Assembly: GCA_905250125.1 (NCBI GenBank)
Contig: CAJNOL010000247.1
Location: forward strand, 15,296-79,295
DNA from: Rotaria sordida
Lineage: Eukaryota; Rotifera; Eurotatoria; Philodinida; Philodinidae
Length of the DNA: 64,000 bases
Direction: 5' to 3'
Positions 12,933 to 24,303 of the stretch are shown here, piece after piece (positions within the stretch are counted from its first letter, which is position 1; every line of letters begins with the position of its first letter). The position numbers and the translations under genes were made by a program. The notes under the pieces were generated by a model. The model was given only the letters and a program-made list of their open reading frames with translations, was not told the origin of the DNA and made no database searches.

Positions 12933-13413
12933 ATTTATTTCAAATGGGAAATTAAATATAAGGGAATGGGAAGAAATAATATATCTAAAATTAAAACTAA
13001 TTAATCAGACGATTCAAAAAAAAAGAGTATGAAAACAATCATACGACGACAAAACAGCCATGATAGACAAGTGCATATGTGCATCTCTAACGAAGTGATT
13101 TTTTTTTTGTATTCAAAACATTTAGTGACATCTGTTTCGATGAAGATTGGATAATAGAAAAAAGTTTTATATGTATTAGTAAATAGATTTGATTTAAAAA
13201 TTTAATAAAAAAAAAAAGAAACTATTTTAATATTGGATAATCTATATGATAAATTTTCAATCAATCATAGTCACGAGAAAAGAAATGGTAAGACACACCA
13301 GCTGATGTTGTCCTACGCTTTATTCGTAATTGATATATAAATACATATGTTTTTTGTCTTTGATTGTTAGGTTTCTAATTGTTGGGTGGATTTTATAAAA
13401 TATTCTTCTTCCA
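12933..13413. promoter_or_regulatory. Divergent promoter region, Rab5 / RNF11-like
   Basis: These 481 bp separate the start codons of two divergently transcribed genes, so both promoters and 5' UTRs should be here. The sequence is AT-rich with A runs near 13016 and 13206. No TATA box or named factor site could be assigned with confidence. Confidence 0.5.
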
Positions 13414-14021
13414 ATGGGTAATTGTTGGCGAAGGACAGATGATCGTGCTAGTCTTCTACCGATGCCTTCCACTCGTTCTGCTTCAGTAATAGTATCTTCT
13501 TCAAGTTCAAATTCAACTTCTACTCCGTCTGATACATTTATCCCTAAAGTAAACCTTTTTTTTTTATTTTTTCATCCTAAAAAAAATTTGAATCAATTTT
13601 CAGTTAGTTACAGTAAATCGATCATCTGGTAATTCTTCATCTATAACAACAGATATTAATCTTATTAAAGAAGCACAATCTCGAAATCTTTTTGAACATT
13701 TATCATTAATTAATTATAATGAAAAACTAATCAAACAAACTGAGTAAATGAAATATTGATTTTAAAATTAAATAATAATAAAAAACAAAGAATAACATTT
13801 TTTGTTTTAGTTGTGCTATTTGTCTAATTGATTTTATGCCTAATGAAAAAGTTCGACAATTACCATGCGATGGTGCACATATATTTCATCCAACATGTAT
13901 AGATGGATGGTTACAAAAAAGTCTAACATGTCCACAATGTTCAACAAATGTTGATGCTGCACTTTTACTTAAATTTATTCCAAATTCGAAGAATAATAAT
14001 GATGATGATGATGATGATTGA
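13414..14021 (+). CDS. RNF11: RNF11-like RING-H2 E3 ubiquitin ligase
   Basis: Exons 13414-13548, 13604-13743 and 13811-14021 give 161 aa, close to the 154 aa of vertebrate RNF11. The protein starts MGNC like RNF11 (a Gly2 myristoylation and Cys4 palmitoylation candidate), has a Ser/Thr-rich linker, then a RING-H2 finger: C93, C96, C111, H115, H118, C121, C132, C135. The segment CIDGWLQKSLTCPQC followed by VDAALL is the RNF11 signature. RNF11 acts on endosomal membranes and as a cofactor of Nedd4/Itch ligases and A20. Odd points: no PPxY motif is visible in the linker, and C111 and H115 are separated by three residues rather than one. The C-terminus ends in a run of aspartates. AATAAA is near 14283. 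Confidence 0.87.
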
Positions 14022-15616
14022 TAATTCGTTTTCTTTTTAATGTATATCATGCAATACACAAATAGTTTTATTATCATTTTAGTATGTAAATAGGCATTAT
14101 TGTTGTATTTTATGTGCATAATCAAAAAAAAAAGAGATAGGAAAACGACGAGATCTGTTTATTGTTTTTTTTTTTGTGATAATTATATATATATATTTAT
14201 GTGTATATTTTATACAATTAATAATAAGAGAAAGTTTTTTGTTTTTAATTGTAAATATTGAAATGAAAATGAAATATTACGAATAAATTGAAAACTTTGT
14301 CTTGTGTTTAGCAATGATATTATTATTGATTTATCTTGTTTTATTATTTTTTATTGATAGATAAGAAATATTTCTATTATCTATGTAAATAAAATAACTC
14401 ATATAAAACAAACAAAAAATAAAACCCTAAAAACTAATAATCAATTTATTATTACCTTATATTTTTATTTAATTACAACATTTATAGATTCATTCTAAGA
14501 AGACTTTTGAAAGTAAAATCATTGTGTAAAAAAAAAAAACAAGGCTGTGCTATTAGTATAATCCTTGCAGGATTAAAATATGAAATACGATGTATACCTA
14601 ATTATTGTTGCTAATTACAAGGAGATTATTTTATTCTGTCTATTTTGGAGACACATTTCTTCATCATCCTTCTCGAGAAATACAATAAGGTTGTAGTTCA
14701 TATGTTATAACGAGAGATTATTCATAAACGATCTATGAGTGAGTTGTAAATTTTTATTTCTCTACTACAGTACACATTTTAGATCATGTTTCACAATGGA
14801 ATGAGACAATAAGTAAGATAAAAATTATCTTTATTTCAAAAATCCAATTTTCGATTTTTTATACATGTAGATAATAAATATTTTTGCATCTTGTGTTTTG
14901 AAACAATTCAATAGTTCGAATTAATTTTGTTTTTTTCAATTTAAATGAATTATATATTGAAAAGAATTGATCTTTGTTGAAAATTATTTATTGTTTTAAT
15001 TTTTATATTTAATAAAATTATTTGTTTTTTTTCTTCTTTTCTAATAGATAGTGATTCGTTACGAGATAATATAATAGGGTCGACATGATATAGAATAAAA
15101 TGGCGTAGATCGAACAGAACATAGTCGATTACTGTGTCTTACACGAGAATGTTTTGAATTGCTCTATTAATTTCTCATCGAAAGTTAATAGATTGTAAAT
15201 TATTGGCTATGAGAAATCCCCTCGAGGTTTTCTAGACTGAAAAACTTTTTTGCCAAAAATTGTTTTTTGTTCTTTCCAGATTATAGAACATATTGAATTG
15301 CCTAGAAAACAGTAACTTTTTCTATTTCAAATCTTTTTGCAGACAATACAACAGATGCATATCAATATCTGAATAGATCAAAAATATTTTTTTAGTCTGA
15401 AAAATTAATTTGTGAAGATATGTAGTTCATAATTTACAATTAACGAACTTTCAGTGAGAAAATCAATGATTAGTTGAAAATATTCTCTTGTTAGTGTATC
15501 GATAGTATCTATTAGTAATAAACAAATAAAAAAGGAAATGTTATCAATTTTCGACCAGATAGAAAAGCGCGTAATATATAATACATTCATTTATCTATAT
15601 CTCTTTCACCCTGTTC
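14022..15616. other. Intergenic, no gene seen
   Basis: About 1.6 kb of AT-rich DNA with the 3' UTR of the RING gene at its left end and the promoter of the small secreted protein at its right end. I see no RNA gene, repeat or convincing ORF. Confidence 0.5.
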
Positions 15617-15979
15617 ATGTACAAGAGATTTGATTTACTCAATACAATGATTTCTAATCGGACTATATTTATTTTTCTTACTTTATGTTTGATCATGGAA
15701 ACGATCGTTTTATCAGCTCCAATTGTTCAAGATGAATTGGTAACAAAAATATCTATTGAAGAAATGATTACAAAAGTGGATGATATCAAAGAGGATATTG
15801 AATTTTTGGAAATAGTTACTGATAAACTGTTATTTTTCAATCATACTGTGATGCCAATTGATGAAAATGTTGAAATACATAATGATCTTCTTTTTAAAAA
15901 TGACGATACAATTTCGAAAATTTTTAAAACTGAAAATTCTCAATTATTTCAAACGAATTTTTCTGATAATCATGTTTAA
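15617..15979 (+). CDS. Small secreted acidic protein, unrecognised
   Basis: A single-exon frame of 120 codons. A second in-frame ATG at 15647 would give 110 aa beginning with a classical signal peptide: a short polar n-region, the hydrophobic core TIFIFLTLCLIM, and a likely cleavage after LSA. The mature part is rich in Asp, Glu, Ile and Asn, has one NHT and one NFS glycosylation sequon, and contains no cysteine. A helical, possibly coiled segment lies around VDDIKEDIEFLEIV. I recognise no family. The signal peptide and its placement argue that it is real, but an intronless short ORF in AT-rich DNA carries risk. It could be a lineage-specific secreted peptide precursor. Confidence 0.5.
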   Translation: MYKRFDLLNTMISNRTIFIFLTLCLIMETIVLSAPIVQDELVTKISIEEMITKVDDIKEDIEFLEIVTDKLLFFNHTVMPIDENVEIHNDLLFKNDDTISKIFKTENSQLFQTNFSDNHV

Positions 15980-18206
15980 GTACACATTCAACTTTTGTTT
16001 TTGTTTGATCTAATATTTTATGTAAAATCTGTAAATTATTTATGTTCAATTCAGTCTCTATGTATCCTTCATTTTATTTTATTAAAATACATTATTTTTC
16101 AAATGAATATATTAGCGAAATTCGACAAAACTCTTACTATTATTCAATCAAACAGTCTAATTCGTTAGTTTGGTATAGAGACTTTATTAATCTCTCAAAA
16201 CAAAACAAGGATTATAGATCTAAAATTTGACTTTATTGTAGCATTTTTATTGTTCAAAATATAAATTATGATTAATATTATGCGTGATTTATATATATAA
16301 AGTAGCTGTAGATATTGAATCTACAAAAAAAAACCGAGGTCATTTGTGTTGTTAAGCATCTAACCAGTTAACAGAAATATAGGATGTATGGCTATTTTAA
16401 CGACTATAACTCACCGTAACCAAAACTCAGTCACGGTCATGAAATTGCAAAAAAAAAATTAACAATGATTACGACCGTGACCATGAGTCACGCCTGACCC
16501 TAGTCGGTCCACATACGTATATTTTCTTACTTGACAACAATTGACATTTCTTTTATGACGTCAACAATAATTTTTTCGAACACTATTTATATTATACATA
16601 TGCAAAAAAAAATTGACTTAGGTCTATACCACTAATTAAAAAAACCCAATTCGGTATATTGTACTTCAGCTGTGACATTCCCATTGTTTATCATTTACTC
16701 ATTTATGGCATGTTTGGTAAATCAATTTAAAGGTTAATTATGACAGTTGAATGTTCTAGTGTGCGTAATATAGATTTGTATGTTGTACGGCATATTAATA
16801 TCTATCAGTTGAGAACGACAGATGATAAACGTTGGAACCAAAATAATGAATAAATATACGAAGGTCATCATGTTATTAGATTTGAGAATTTAAGACTTAG
16901 ACAGGTTTTGTATGTCGTCATTTTCTTTGATATCTCAGATTTAATTACTTGTTAGTCAAATAGTATGACAACTAAAGATCATAAATCTTTTCAATTAGAT
17001 CTTATCAATTATAGTTATCCTTGACATAATTTAGATGAGATTGTATGTAACATTCTTCGTTTTCTTTTAATAACTGTAGACATTGTACAAATCGACGAAA
17101 AAAAAACAACAAAAATTTCTTGTCTTCTAAAGATTTTTATCTCATTTTTACATAAAATCAAATAATACAACTCATTATTCTTTGAAAAGAAAAATTCCCT
17201 CTAAATATTCGTCTAACTTTATAAATAAATTGAAATTTCATTGAAACAAATTCGTTCGATCATAATCTATCAACAATCTCTAACCGAATATATATTGCCG
17301 TTGGCAAAACGATGAAAATGTCATAGAAAAAAAGAAAGTAACAACCTAATCGAACTAAATTAATCCTTTTCAACAGTTTCTTTTGAAGTTATAATTCATA
17401 TAGAAATTGGGATGTCTAGTTTCAATTTATTGATCACCGACTTAATGTAGTTTGTGTATATTGACACTAGTATTAACTGAAGCATTACAACTAGATATGG
17501 ACAAAATAGTTTCAGAATCAGGACCAACACTTTTTCATTGAGAATAATACCTTTTATAGTCGTGTACGACTTGCGTCAAATGTCATCATATTACGACTTA
17601 TGTGTGGTCTAAGTAGATATGAGCAATATTGGGATCGAAACTACAAATGACTGATCTCGCACACGTCTAATTGGAACACGCTGTTACTAAAAGAGCATAT
17701 TTTCATAGAATTATTGTCTCAATGTTGCAGCGGACCTTTAGGGAAATCAATATTCTTTCAAATATAATTCATCGACTTTATTTGAAAATACTTATATATC
17801 TAAGGCAAGAATAACAATGACAAATATAAAACAATGTTAAATGTAATAATATAGACTATGATAGAGAATTGTTTATTAATCTATATTTAGAATAATCAAA
17901 TGCAATTTTTTTGTGAACAAAAAAAAAAAAAAGAAAAAGGAGAACAAGGTAGAGAATAAGCAAAAGAAATTTCATTATATATCTAAGACAAAGCACAGGA
18001 ATAAAGCAAATGTTTTTACGAATAATACATGGACATAATCTGACATATAAATAGAGATCTCATTGCAGTTAAAGAATATAGAGATAGAAATTTTTTTTTT
18101 TTCTTTTGTTCTATTAAGAATCTCTTCAATTGATCACCACCGGAAATGAACGATAAGATTTGCAAAAACAAAAACAAAGGAAAATAAATCTTATCTATAA
18201 ATTCAT
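15980..18206. other. Intergenic, with a small hairpin and one dispersed repeat copy
   Basis: No gene is supported. At 16407-16485 a degenerate hairpin is built from CAGTCACGGTCATG and CGACCGTGACCATGAG. At 17520-17603 lies one copy of a dispersed repeat also found at 33285-33362. Confidence 0.5.
17520..17603. repeat. Dispersed repeat, copy 1
   Basis: It shares CCAACACTTTTTCATTGA, CTTTTATAGTCGTGTA and GACTTGC with positions 33285-33362 in the same orientation, with scattered substitutions. Similarity stops on both sides of the roughly 80-bp block. Confidence 0.75.
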
Positions 18207-21200
18207 TTATAAAGTTTCATCTCCTACATGATCTTCGTCACTTGTATTATCCGTTGAATCAAAATAAACTGAACTATGTTCTAAAATAAAAAAAAAGGTG
18301 AATATAGAAAACAGAAAAGAAATTTTATTTTTTTTGTTTCATTACTTCGTCTTAATGGTGAAGTTGAATAATCAAATGAATGATTTTCATTGTCTGATTC
18401 ATTATAATCTGTTTGATTTATATTTATATTTAAACGTCGTCGAATTCTATTTTTATTATTTGAACGTATTAATTGTTGATAATGTTTTCGTTGATGACGT
18501 TTTGGTGATTGACTATCATCATTCCAATCCCAATCAAGTGCATCGATTGATTGATAAGATTGTGAATATCGTTTTGTTAATGTACCAAGATCAGTTGCAA
18601 TATGTTCAAGATCTGTATAAAATCGACTTGTTTGTTCTAATGCACGTTCTAAACCTTTTTCTGTTGATATATAAGACATAACATGAGATTCAGTGACTAT
18701 TTCTTAAAAAAAAAAGAAAAAAGAAAAATTAGAAGATTTTTTTATGTTGTTGAAAAATTTTTATTTACGTGTATCATGATGAAGTCCTAGATCTGAATCA
18801 TATTTTCTTAAGGATATTTCATTATCATCATCATCCTTATATTTTTGATGATTTCGAATAGGTATTTCAGGACAATCAACACCTGAATCACCTGTAAATG
18901 AATTGGAATGATAAGAATCTTGAAAAAGATTAGTTGTGCTTAATGATGAAGACATTTCTGACCATGTCATTTCATCAATAATTGTTTTATGATGAATATC
19001 ATCATCATCATCATCATCATTATGTTCATGTTTTAAATTTATTAAATTTTTTTCATTTATATAAGAATTATTTGTTGATATTGATTTTTTTATCTTTAAA
19101 GATATAAAAACAAATTTATTTTTTTTTTTCTAATAGAATATTCTTTTTCAACTTACATCACTTTGTGATTTAATAGATAGTTTCGTATTCGTTGTAGAAT
19201 TAAAAAATTTTGTAAGAAACCGATAAATAATACAACAACCAACACCAATACCAAAACCAATTAGATAACAGATTGTTTCACTACGACGGACTAGAAATAC
19301 ATAAATCAAAAAAAGAAGAGTATTTAATTGAATATAATAAATAATCGATTGCAAAGATATCACTTTTATTTCTTGATTAAATTCGATAAGAAATGATTTA
19401 TTATTTTCTTATATTACCTTTTGTCCAAATGTTTCGTAAGTATATTACAATTAGAAATTTAGTTGATTTAAATATATAATTAAAATTATATGAAATTGTA
19501 CGAATAATTATATAAAATGGTTCAGAGATAAGAAAACGCCAAAATGATATTTTATTTCGATTACAATTTATATCCATGACAATTAATGCTTTACTTTCTG
19601 TCTGTCTTATTTCTATAGGAATACATATACAGCAGGGTATGTTCTTTTTATTTTTTTTCTCTCTCTCTCTCTTAATGAACATATAAATATCCTATGAAGA
19701 AGAGAAAAAAAACAGAATAAAAAAAAAAAGTTCTCAATATTGATCAAATCAAAATATCAACAACCATGGTTTTTATTGTTCTTATAGCATGATAGAAAAA
19801 TAAAAACTGGTCAAATATTTCCAGATGATAGATATTAAGATAACGATGACCTTTTCATGATCGACAATAACAATGAATAAATAAAATATAATCCATACTG
19901 TGAAGCCCAAGAGAATAATCAATATTTCAACAATCTATACATAGACGATATTTATACTTATACAGGAATTGTTCATAAATAAAAAGAAGAAACTAAACTA
20001 AATATGAGTATTAAAAGAAGGTCAATGAATATATAATCGAAATAATCTTAAATTTCAAGTTATTTAAGATTAGTATAGAACAAGTACCTATTTGTTACGT
20101 GTATAGTGCCATTGTACATAAATGTACTTAAAACAAATCGACAATATTGTTTGATAAAATAATATTCTTATGATAGGAAGTAAGAAAAAAAAAATTATCA
20201 CAATTTAGTGAGAAAAAAAAACAGATCAATCATCAAAAGAGAATTTCTGTTTATATTTACACAATTCAATCGAAGAAAGCCTTGTCATCTAATAGCAAAA
20301 GATTATATTGACAAAAAGAATATAGATTTTTTTTGTTCGAATTCTTTGATATTTGAAAGAAAAGGAAATTGCTTCAACTAATCAGCATAACAACAGTCTT
20401 TTTTTGTTTTTGTCAATAGAAAAAAAGCCCCAATATCGCTATTGATTAATCGATTCTCATAAGTATTAATATAAATACATGATCAAACAATAGCATTTCT
20501 TATTTGTTTTATTATAAATCTTTTTAAGTTGAAATGAAGCCGCACTTCATTTCATACAAATGAAAATTCATTCTTTTTTTCTAATCAATAAACTTACCAT
20601 CAGATGAATCCTTGAAAACATTCATAGTAAAATCACAATGTTTGTATATATTTTTCATCAAATTATTCGACAAAGAAAACGATTATAATAACAAAAGAAA
20701 AAGGTAAAAACACTGGAGCTCAACATAAACACCGTATAACTAACAAGGTGAAGAATACCCGTCCGCCAATATTCTTCTCTGTAACTAAAGACACCACTTA
20801 TGTCATCGAAGAAATATATTGCCGATCATGCGCATGTGTGTATATGTTTGTATCGAACACACGCAGTGATGGCGTATATATTCATTTCTCTCACTCTTAT
20901 ACAAATAGATATGTCAAAACGTATATTCGTCTGTGAACATGAAGGCAAGAAGAAGAAAAAAAAAATCATTTTATAATCATAACAATAAATGGTCAGCGAA
21001 CAAGGTCAATGAGACAAAGAGATAAATCATAATGAATCTATGAATAACAAATAGTTATTTATGTTATATCCAAAGAAGAAAAAAACCGAGTGAGAAGAGA
21101 ATATCACAGTGGTCAGTCTAGACTACTGCTGCAATCAATAATAGCCTCGGGGTTGGAGGTAACAGATCGGCATAACGGGAAAATTAATCAATGGTATGTT

Positions 21201-21843
21201 TAATTGCAGATGTTATGATATCATACCGACAATTTAGTGTAATAGAGATGCTCTATTATGTGTATATCAATATGTCACTATTCATTATTCTTATATTTGT
21301 TCTAGGAGTTGTTATTTAACATTACAATATTTGTAAAGTTTATATTCTTATTACAATGAATAAACAAATATCGATGAAATAAATATTAAATCAGAGTTCT
21401 CCGAATAACTATAGAGTTGCATAATGATGGATTTCTGTTCGATTCGTGTAATTTGTTATATTTACCATGAAGTAGTTGAACTTACTGAATGTCATTAAAA
21501 TAATAGGACCTTGAGATACGTTTCAGATATCGAAGTAACCGAAGGGCAATGATTCTTATCTGATATATTTTCTATATACGCTAGGAGTAGATGAATAAAT
21601 TGACTTTGTCATTTTTTTTTAAATACAGTTTATAAGTTGTTTTTCTTCTTTACTATGATTGATATTGAAATAAATATTCAACTTAATATCAAATAAAATT
21701 TGAAATTTATTCTGTAATTTCTAAATTATATATATTCTCTTATTTCAAAATTTCTTACCATATTTAACAATAATTTCAACAAAAGATATTATTAAGAAAA
21801 GTTTTATTGCTCGATTCCAATTCTGCTTCGTTGTACTAATCAT
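18207..21843 (-). CDS. Unrecognised single-pass membrane protein with acidic tail; multi-exon
   Basis: Five exons join in consistent phase on the minus strand: 19612-19418, 19290-19157, 19093-18769, 18702-18346 and 18280-18207 (stop TAA). Upstream there are three possible 5' exons, all ending in phase 1: 20625-20598 (ATG, 370 aa total), 21843-21759 (ATG, 389 aa total) and 22775-22637 (internal). The protein has a hydrophobic region in the first core exon, a transmembrane helix around ICYLIGFGIGVGCCIIY, then a cytosolic part with poly-Asp, a predicted helical segment (GLERALEQTSRFYTDLEHI), a basic stretch and a C-terminal SSVYFDSTDNTSDED. That last stretch fits a FFAT-like VAP-binding pattern. 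I do not recognise the family; the layout loosely recalls the N-terminal half of RMDN3/PTPIP51, an ER-mitochondria tether, but no TPR domain follows. Confidence 0.75.
20598..20625 (-). other. Candidate alternative first coding exon C
   Basis: ATG at 20625 opens nine codons (MNVFKDSSD) plus one base, followed by a GTAAGT donor. Its phase-1 end fits the acceptor at 19612, giving ...SSDEIRQTESK. It is short, so the evidence is the donor and phase only. Confidence 0.45.
21759..21843 (-). other. Candidate alternative first coding exon B
   Basis: ATG at 21843, with an in-frame upstream stop, opens 28 codons containing a hydrophobic helix (IKLFLIISFVEIIVKY) and ends in phase 1 at a GTAAGA donor. 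Joining to 19612 keeps the frame. It would add a membrane-targeting helix that the other isoform lacks. Confidence 0.5.
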
Positions 21844-21931
21844 AATATTATTTAATCAGAAAAACATTGGTACGAATAAATCGTTGGTGTATGTATGGAT
21901 CAAATATTTGCATAAATTAGTATTAAATATC

Positions 21932-21962
<31 letters not shown>

Positions 21963-22636
21963 TGAGAAATTTCTTCTTTTTCTCGCCTATAACATCTGCG
22001 CTTGTCTGTTTGATGAGGAAAAAGTCTAGCAAGTGATGTCTTTGCCTTTTTTCTTCTTTATAGAGAAGAAAAAAAAAGAATAACAGAAGAATGCATCCAA
22101 TTATTGGTACAGATTGGTCGAGTTTTTCTAAGTAAGCAATTAATCAGCAATAGTGCATGCACATTATAAAATACGATCAAGAGAAGCGACTGAAGATAAG
22201 TACAGTTTTGACGTTTATCTTTATAAATGAACAGTTATAACACCTCGTCAATCATACTGACAGTTAATGGTGATGAGCCATGCTCATAACTTTTCCAAAT
22301 ATATAGATATATACATAAACATAGTCTGTTTAACTAAGCTATATTGCAAGACAATGAGGTCTTATCACAAGAAAAAAATGATGATGATGATGCTTGACGA
22401 AATATGGTTAAATGGGCGTGGTAAAAGAATCCTACGAATCGGAAAATGAAAAACAGTTTTGGATGTGATAATTATTATTTATTTAATTATTATTTCAAGC
22501 AAAAACAAATGCGACATATTCAATGACGAAAATATTTTGTTTTCTATAACTTCTATATCACATTTCATCAAATTTGTTTTTATTTTCATTATCGCTAGAA
22601 CTTAATTTATAACTACAAAATGAATAAATAATTTAC

Positions 22637-22775
22637 CTTTGAATCTAAGCCATGGATTATTATTAACTAATGGAGAATAGATACATATTTGTAATATACG
22701 CATGAGAGCTTGTAGTTGAAAGAAAACAAAATATTTGCGATTTAACAAGCGTAAAACTATTGCATTCGATATAAC
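22637..22775 (-). other. Candidate upstream exon A of the membrane protein gene
   Basis: It is flanked by a good acceptor (TTATTTTCATAG) and donor (GGTAAAT). Only one frame is open for 46 codons, encoding an amphipathic or hydrophobic stretch with RKYFVFFQLQALMRILQIC, and it ends in phase 1, compatible with the acceptor at 19612. It cannot splice to exon B in frame, so it is an alternative 5' end or belongs to a further transcript. Confidence 0.5.
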
Positions 22776-23390
22776 CTATGAAAATAAGAGATGACAGTTG
22801 ATTTTAGAACTAATTATTGTCTATGTGAAAAAAATTAAATGATAAAAATATGTACTCGAATTAATTAATGATTTGTTTTCATTGGCTATGAATTTATATT
22901 TAAATTTGATGAAATCGTCGATAATTTCACTGCTGTTTTATTTATAATCGTAAGATCTGTGATTATAGTTAATGTAATAAAAACAAATAAAATATTGTCT
23001 TTAGACTAGAGGATACTATCGATTTTGGTTATCTCATTTTCTAGATGATGAAGAACGAGAAGGAAAAAAAACATAAGAATTTGCTTTATTAACGTCAGTA
23101 ACAATTTATGTTATAGTTTTCATGTTCGACGACAGAAAAGATTTTCACTCTATGCCTACTACTAACAGAGAACACAAGAGCCGCATCTAATTACTAACGC
23201 TCGCTGATGTGCGACGCCCTCCTTCTTGCAAGATGGTTATTGTTATCGACCTTTTTTTTGCTTGGGATGTTATTGAGAATGAAGAGTAAAATAATTATCT
23301 AAACAGAACAAGTTTGTCTTTCTTTGAAATCTATTTGATTTATTAGGACGACAATTGTTTGATTATCAGAGCAGAAGTATTCAATCAATA
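22776..23390. other. Upstream region with direct-repeat copy
   Basis: This is the likely promoter side of the minus-strand membrane protein gene. A block at 23318-23390 (core CTATTTGATTTATTAGGACGA) is repeated in the same orientation at 26805-26885. A GC-richer patch lies at 23150-23235 without recognisable content. Confidence 0.45.
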
Positions 23391-24303
23391 TCAAGGAGGG
23401 ACAAAAGCATACTTCTCTATATTACTTTGTATTTTATCCATACTTCTTCATATTTCTCGACAATATGGCCAGTTTCTCTTTATAATCTTGATTTTCATTT
23501 AAAAAAAATTAATAAACAAATAATGAAAGTACCATCTATAGTAGAAGACGAAGTACCATGCCTTTTTTTTACTATTATTCTTTGCACTAAGATGTTCGTA
23601 GAGAAAAGCACGTCATGTTATTTCTAAGGAGAAAAAGCATCTTTCTATATTTCTCCGTATTTCCTCATAGTTCTTCATACTTCATTGAACTTTTTCATAA
23701 TTTTCCATATGCATACTTGTCCCTATATAGTTTTGTGTATTTCTTTTGCTCAGGAGAAAAAAGAAGTAATATAATCAATCTTCCTTTATCATACATAGTT
23801 TGGAATTAGATGCAGAAAGTTATGATAATATTATGGAATATGAAGACGAAGATAATCAAGAATTGCTAGAGTTTGACGACAAAATGATCGATGACGGACG
23901 ATGAAGACAAGGACGAAAATATGAGTTTGTCAAAAAAAAATTACTGGCATTGAGCTCTTAGATAAAATTCACTCGCATTTAAAAGATTCATCATTCAAAA
24001 TCAAAATTAATAAGAGTTGCAATATTTACGTAAGCAATCAGCATGTTGACACTTAACTAATACAGACAATGCTTTATCAAGTGATCGTCTTTCTCGTGTC
24101 ATTGAAATAAGCAGACAGTATTTACATTGATACTGTCTATTTTCTTATAGGTTTATTTATTTTTGCCTTTTAATAGATATCTTAACCTAACAAGAACTGT
24201 CTCATTTTCCTGTAAACATTCTTTATCCTTCTCGATACTTTTCGGTACTTCTTGATACTTTTGATACTTCAGAAATACAAAAGTATGCTTTTATCCTCCT
24301 TGA
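23391..24303. mobile_element. 0.9 kb short-TIR element, non-coding
   Basis: The left end TCAAGGAGGGACAAAAGCAT is matched in complement by the right end, where ATGCTTTTATCCTCCTTGA finishes at 24303. The terminal repeats are about 25 bp. The interior is rich in TACTTC words and contains a short acidic coding-like fragment at 23820-23905 broken by stops. The left flank is also found without the element at 26805-26885, as an empty-site-like arrangement. Class is unknown. Confidence 0.55.

Larger units (their letters stand above)
19613..22636. other. Introns and 5' region of the membrane protein gene
   Basis: Apart from candidate exons at 20598-20625 and 21759-21843, this 3 kb is AT-rich. It has a (TA)n microsatellite at about 21937-21962 and an ATG-triplet run near 22378-22392. 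No independent gene is supported. Confidence 0.5.

Noticed and set aside
14530..14600. Possible small structured RNA near CTTGCAGGATTAAAAT
   Set aside because: No conserved snRNA, tRNA or snoRNA boxes could be found.
23820..23905. Acidic coding-like fragment (EYEDEDNQELLEFDDK)
   Set aside because: Ends quickly at a stop, lies inside a TIR element, and has no splice signals.
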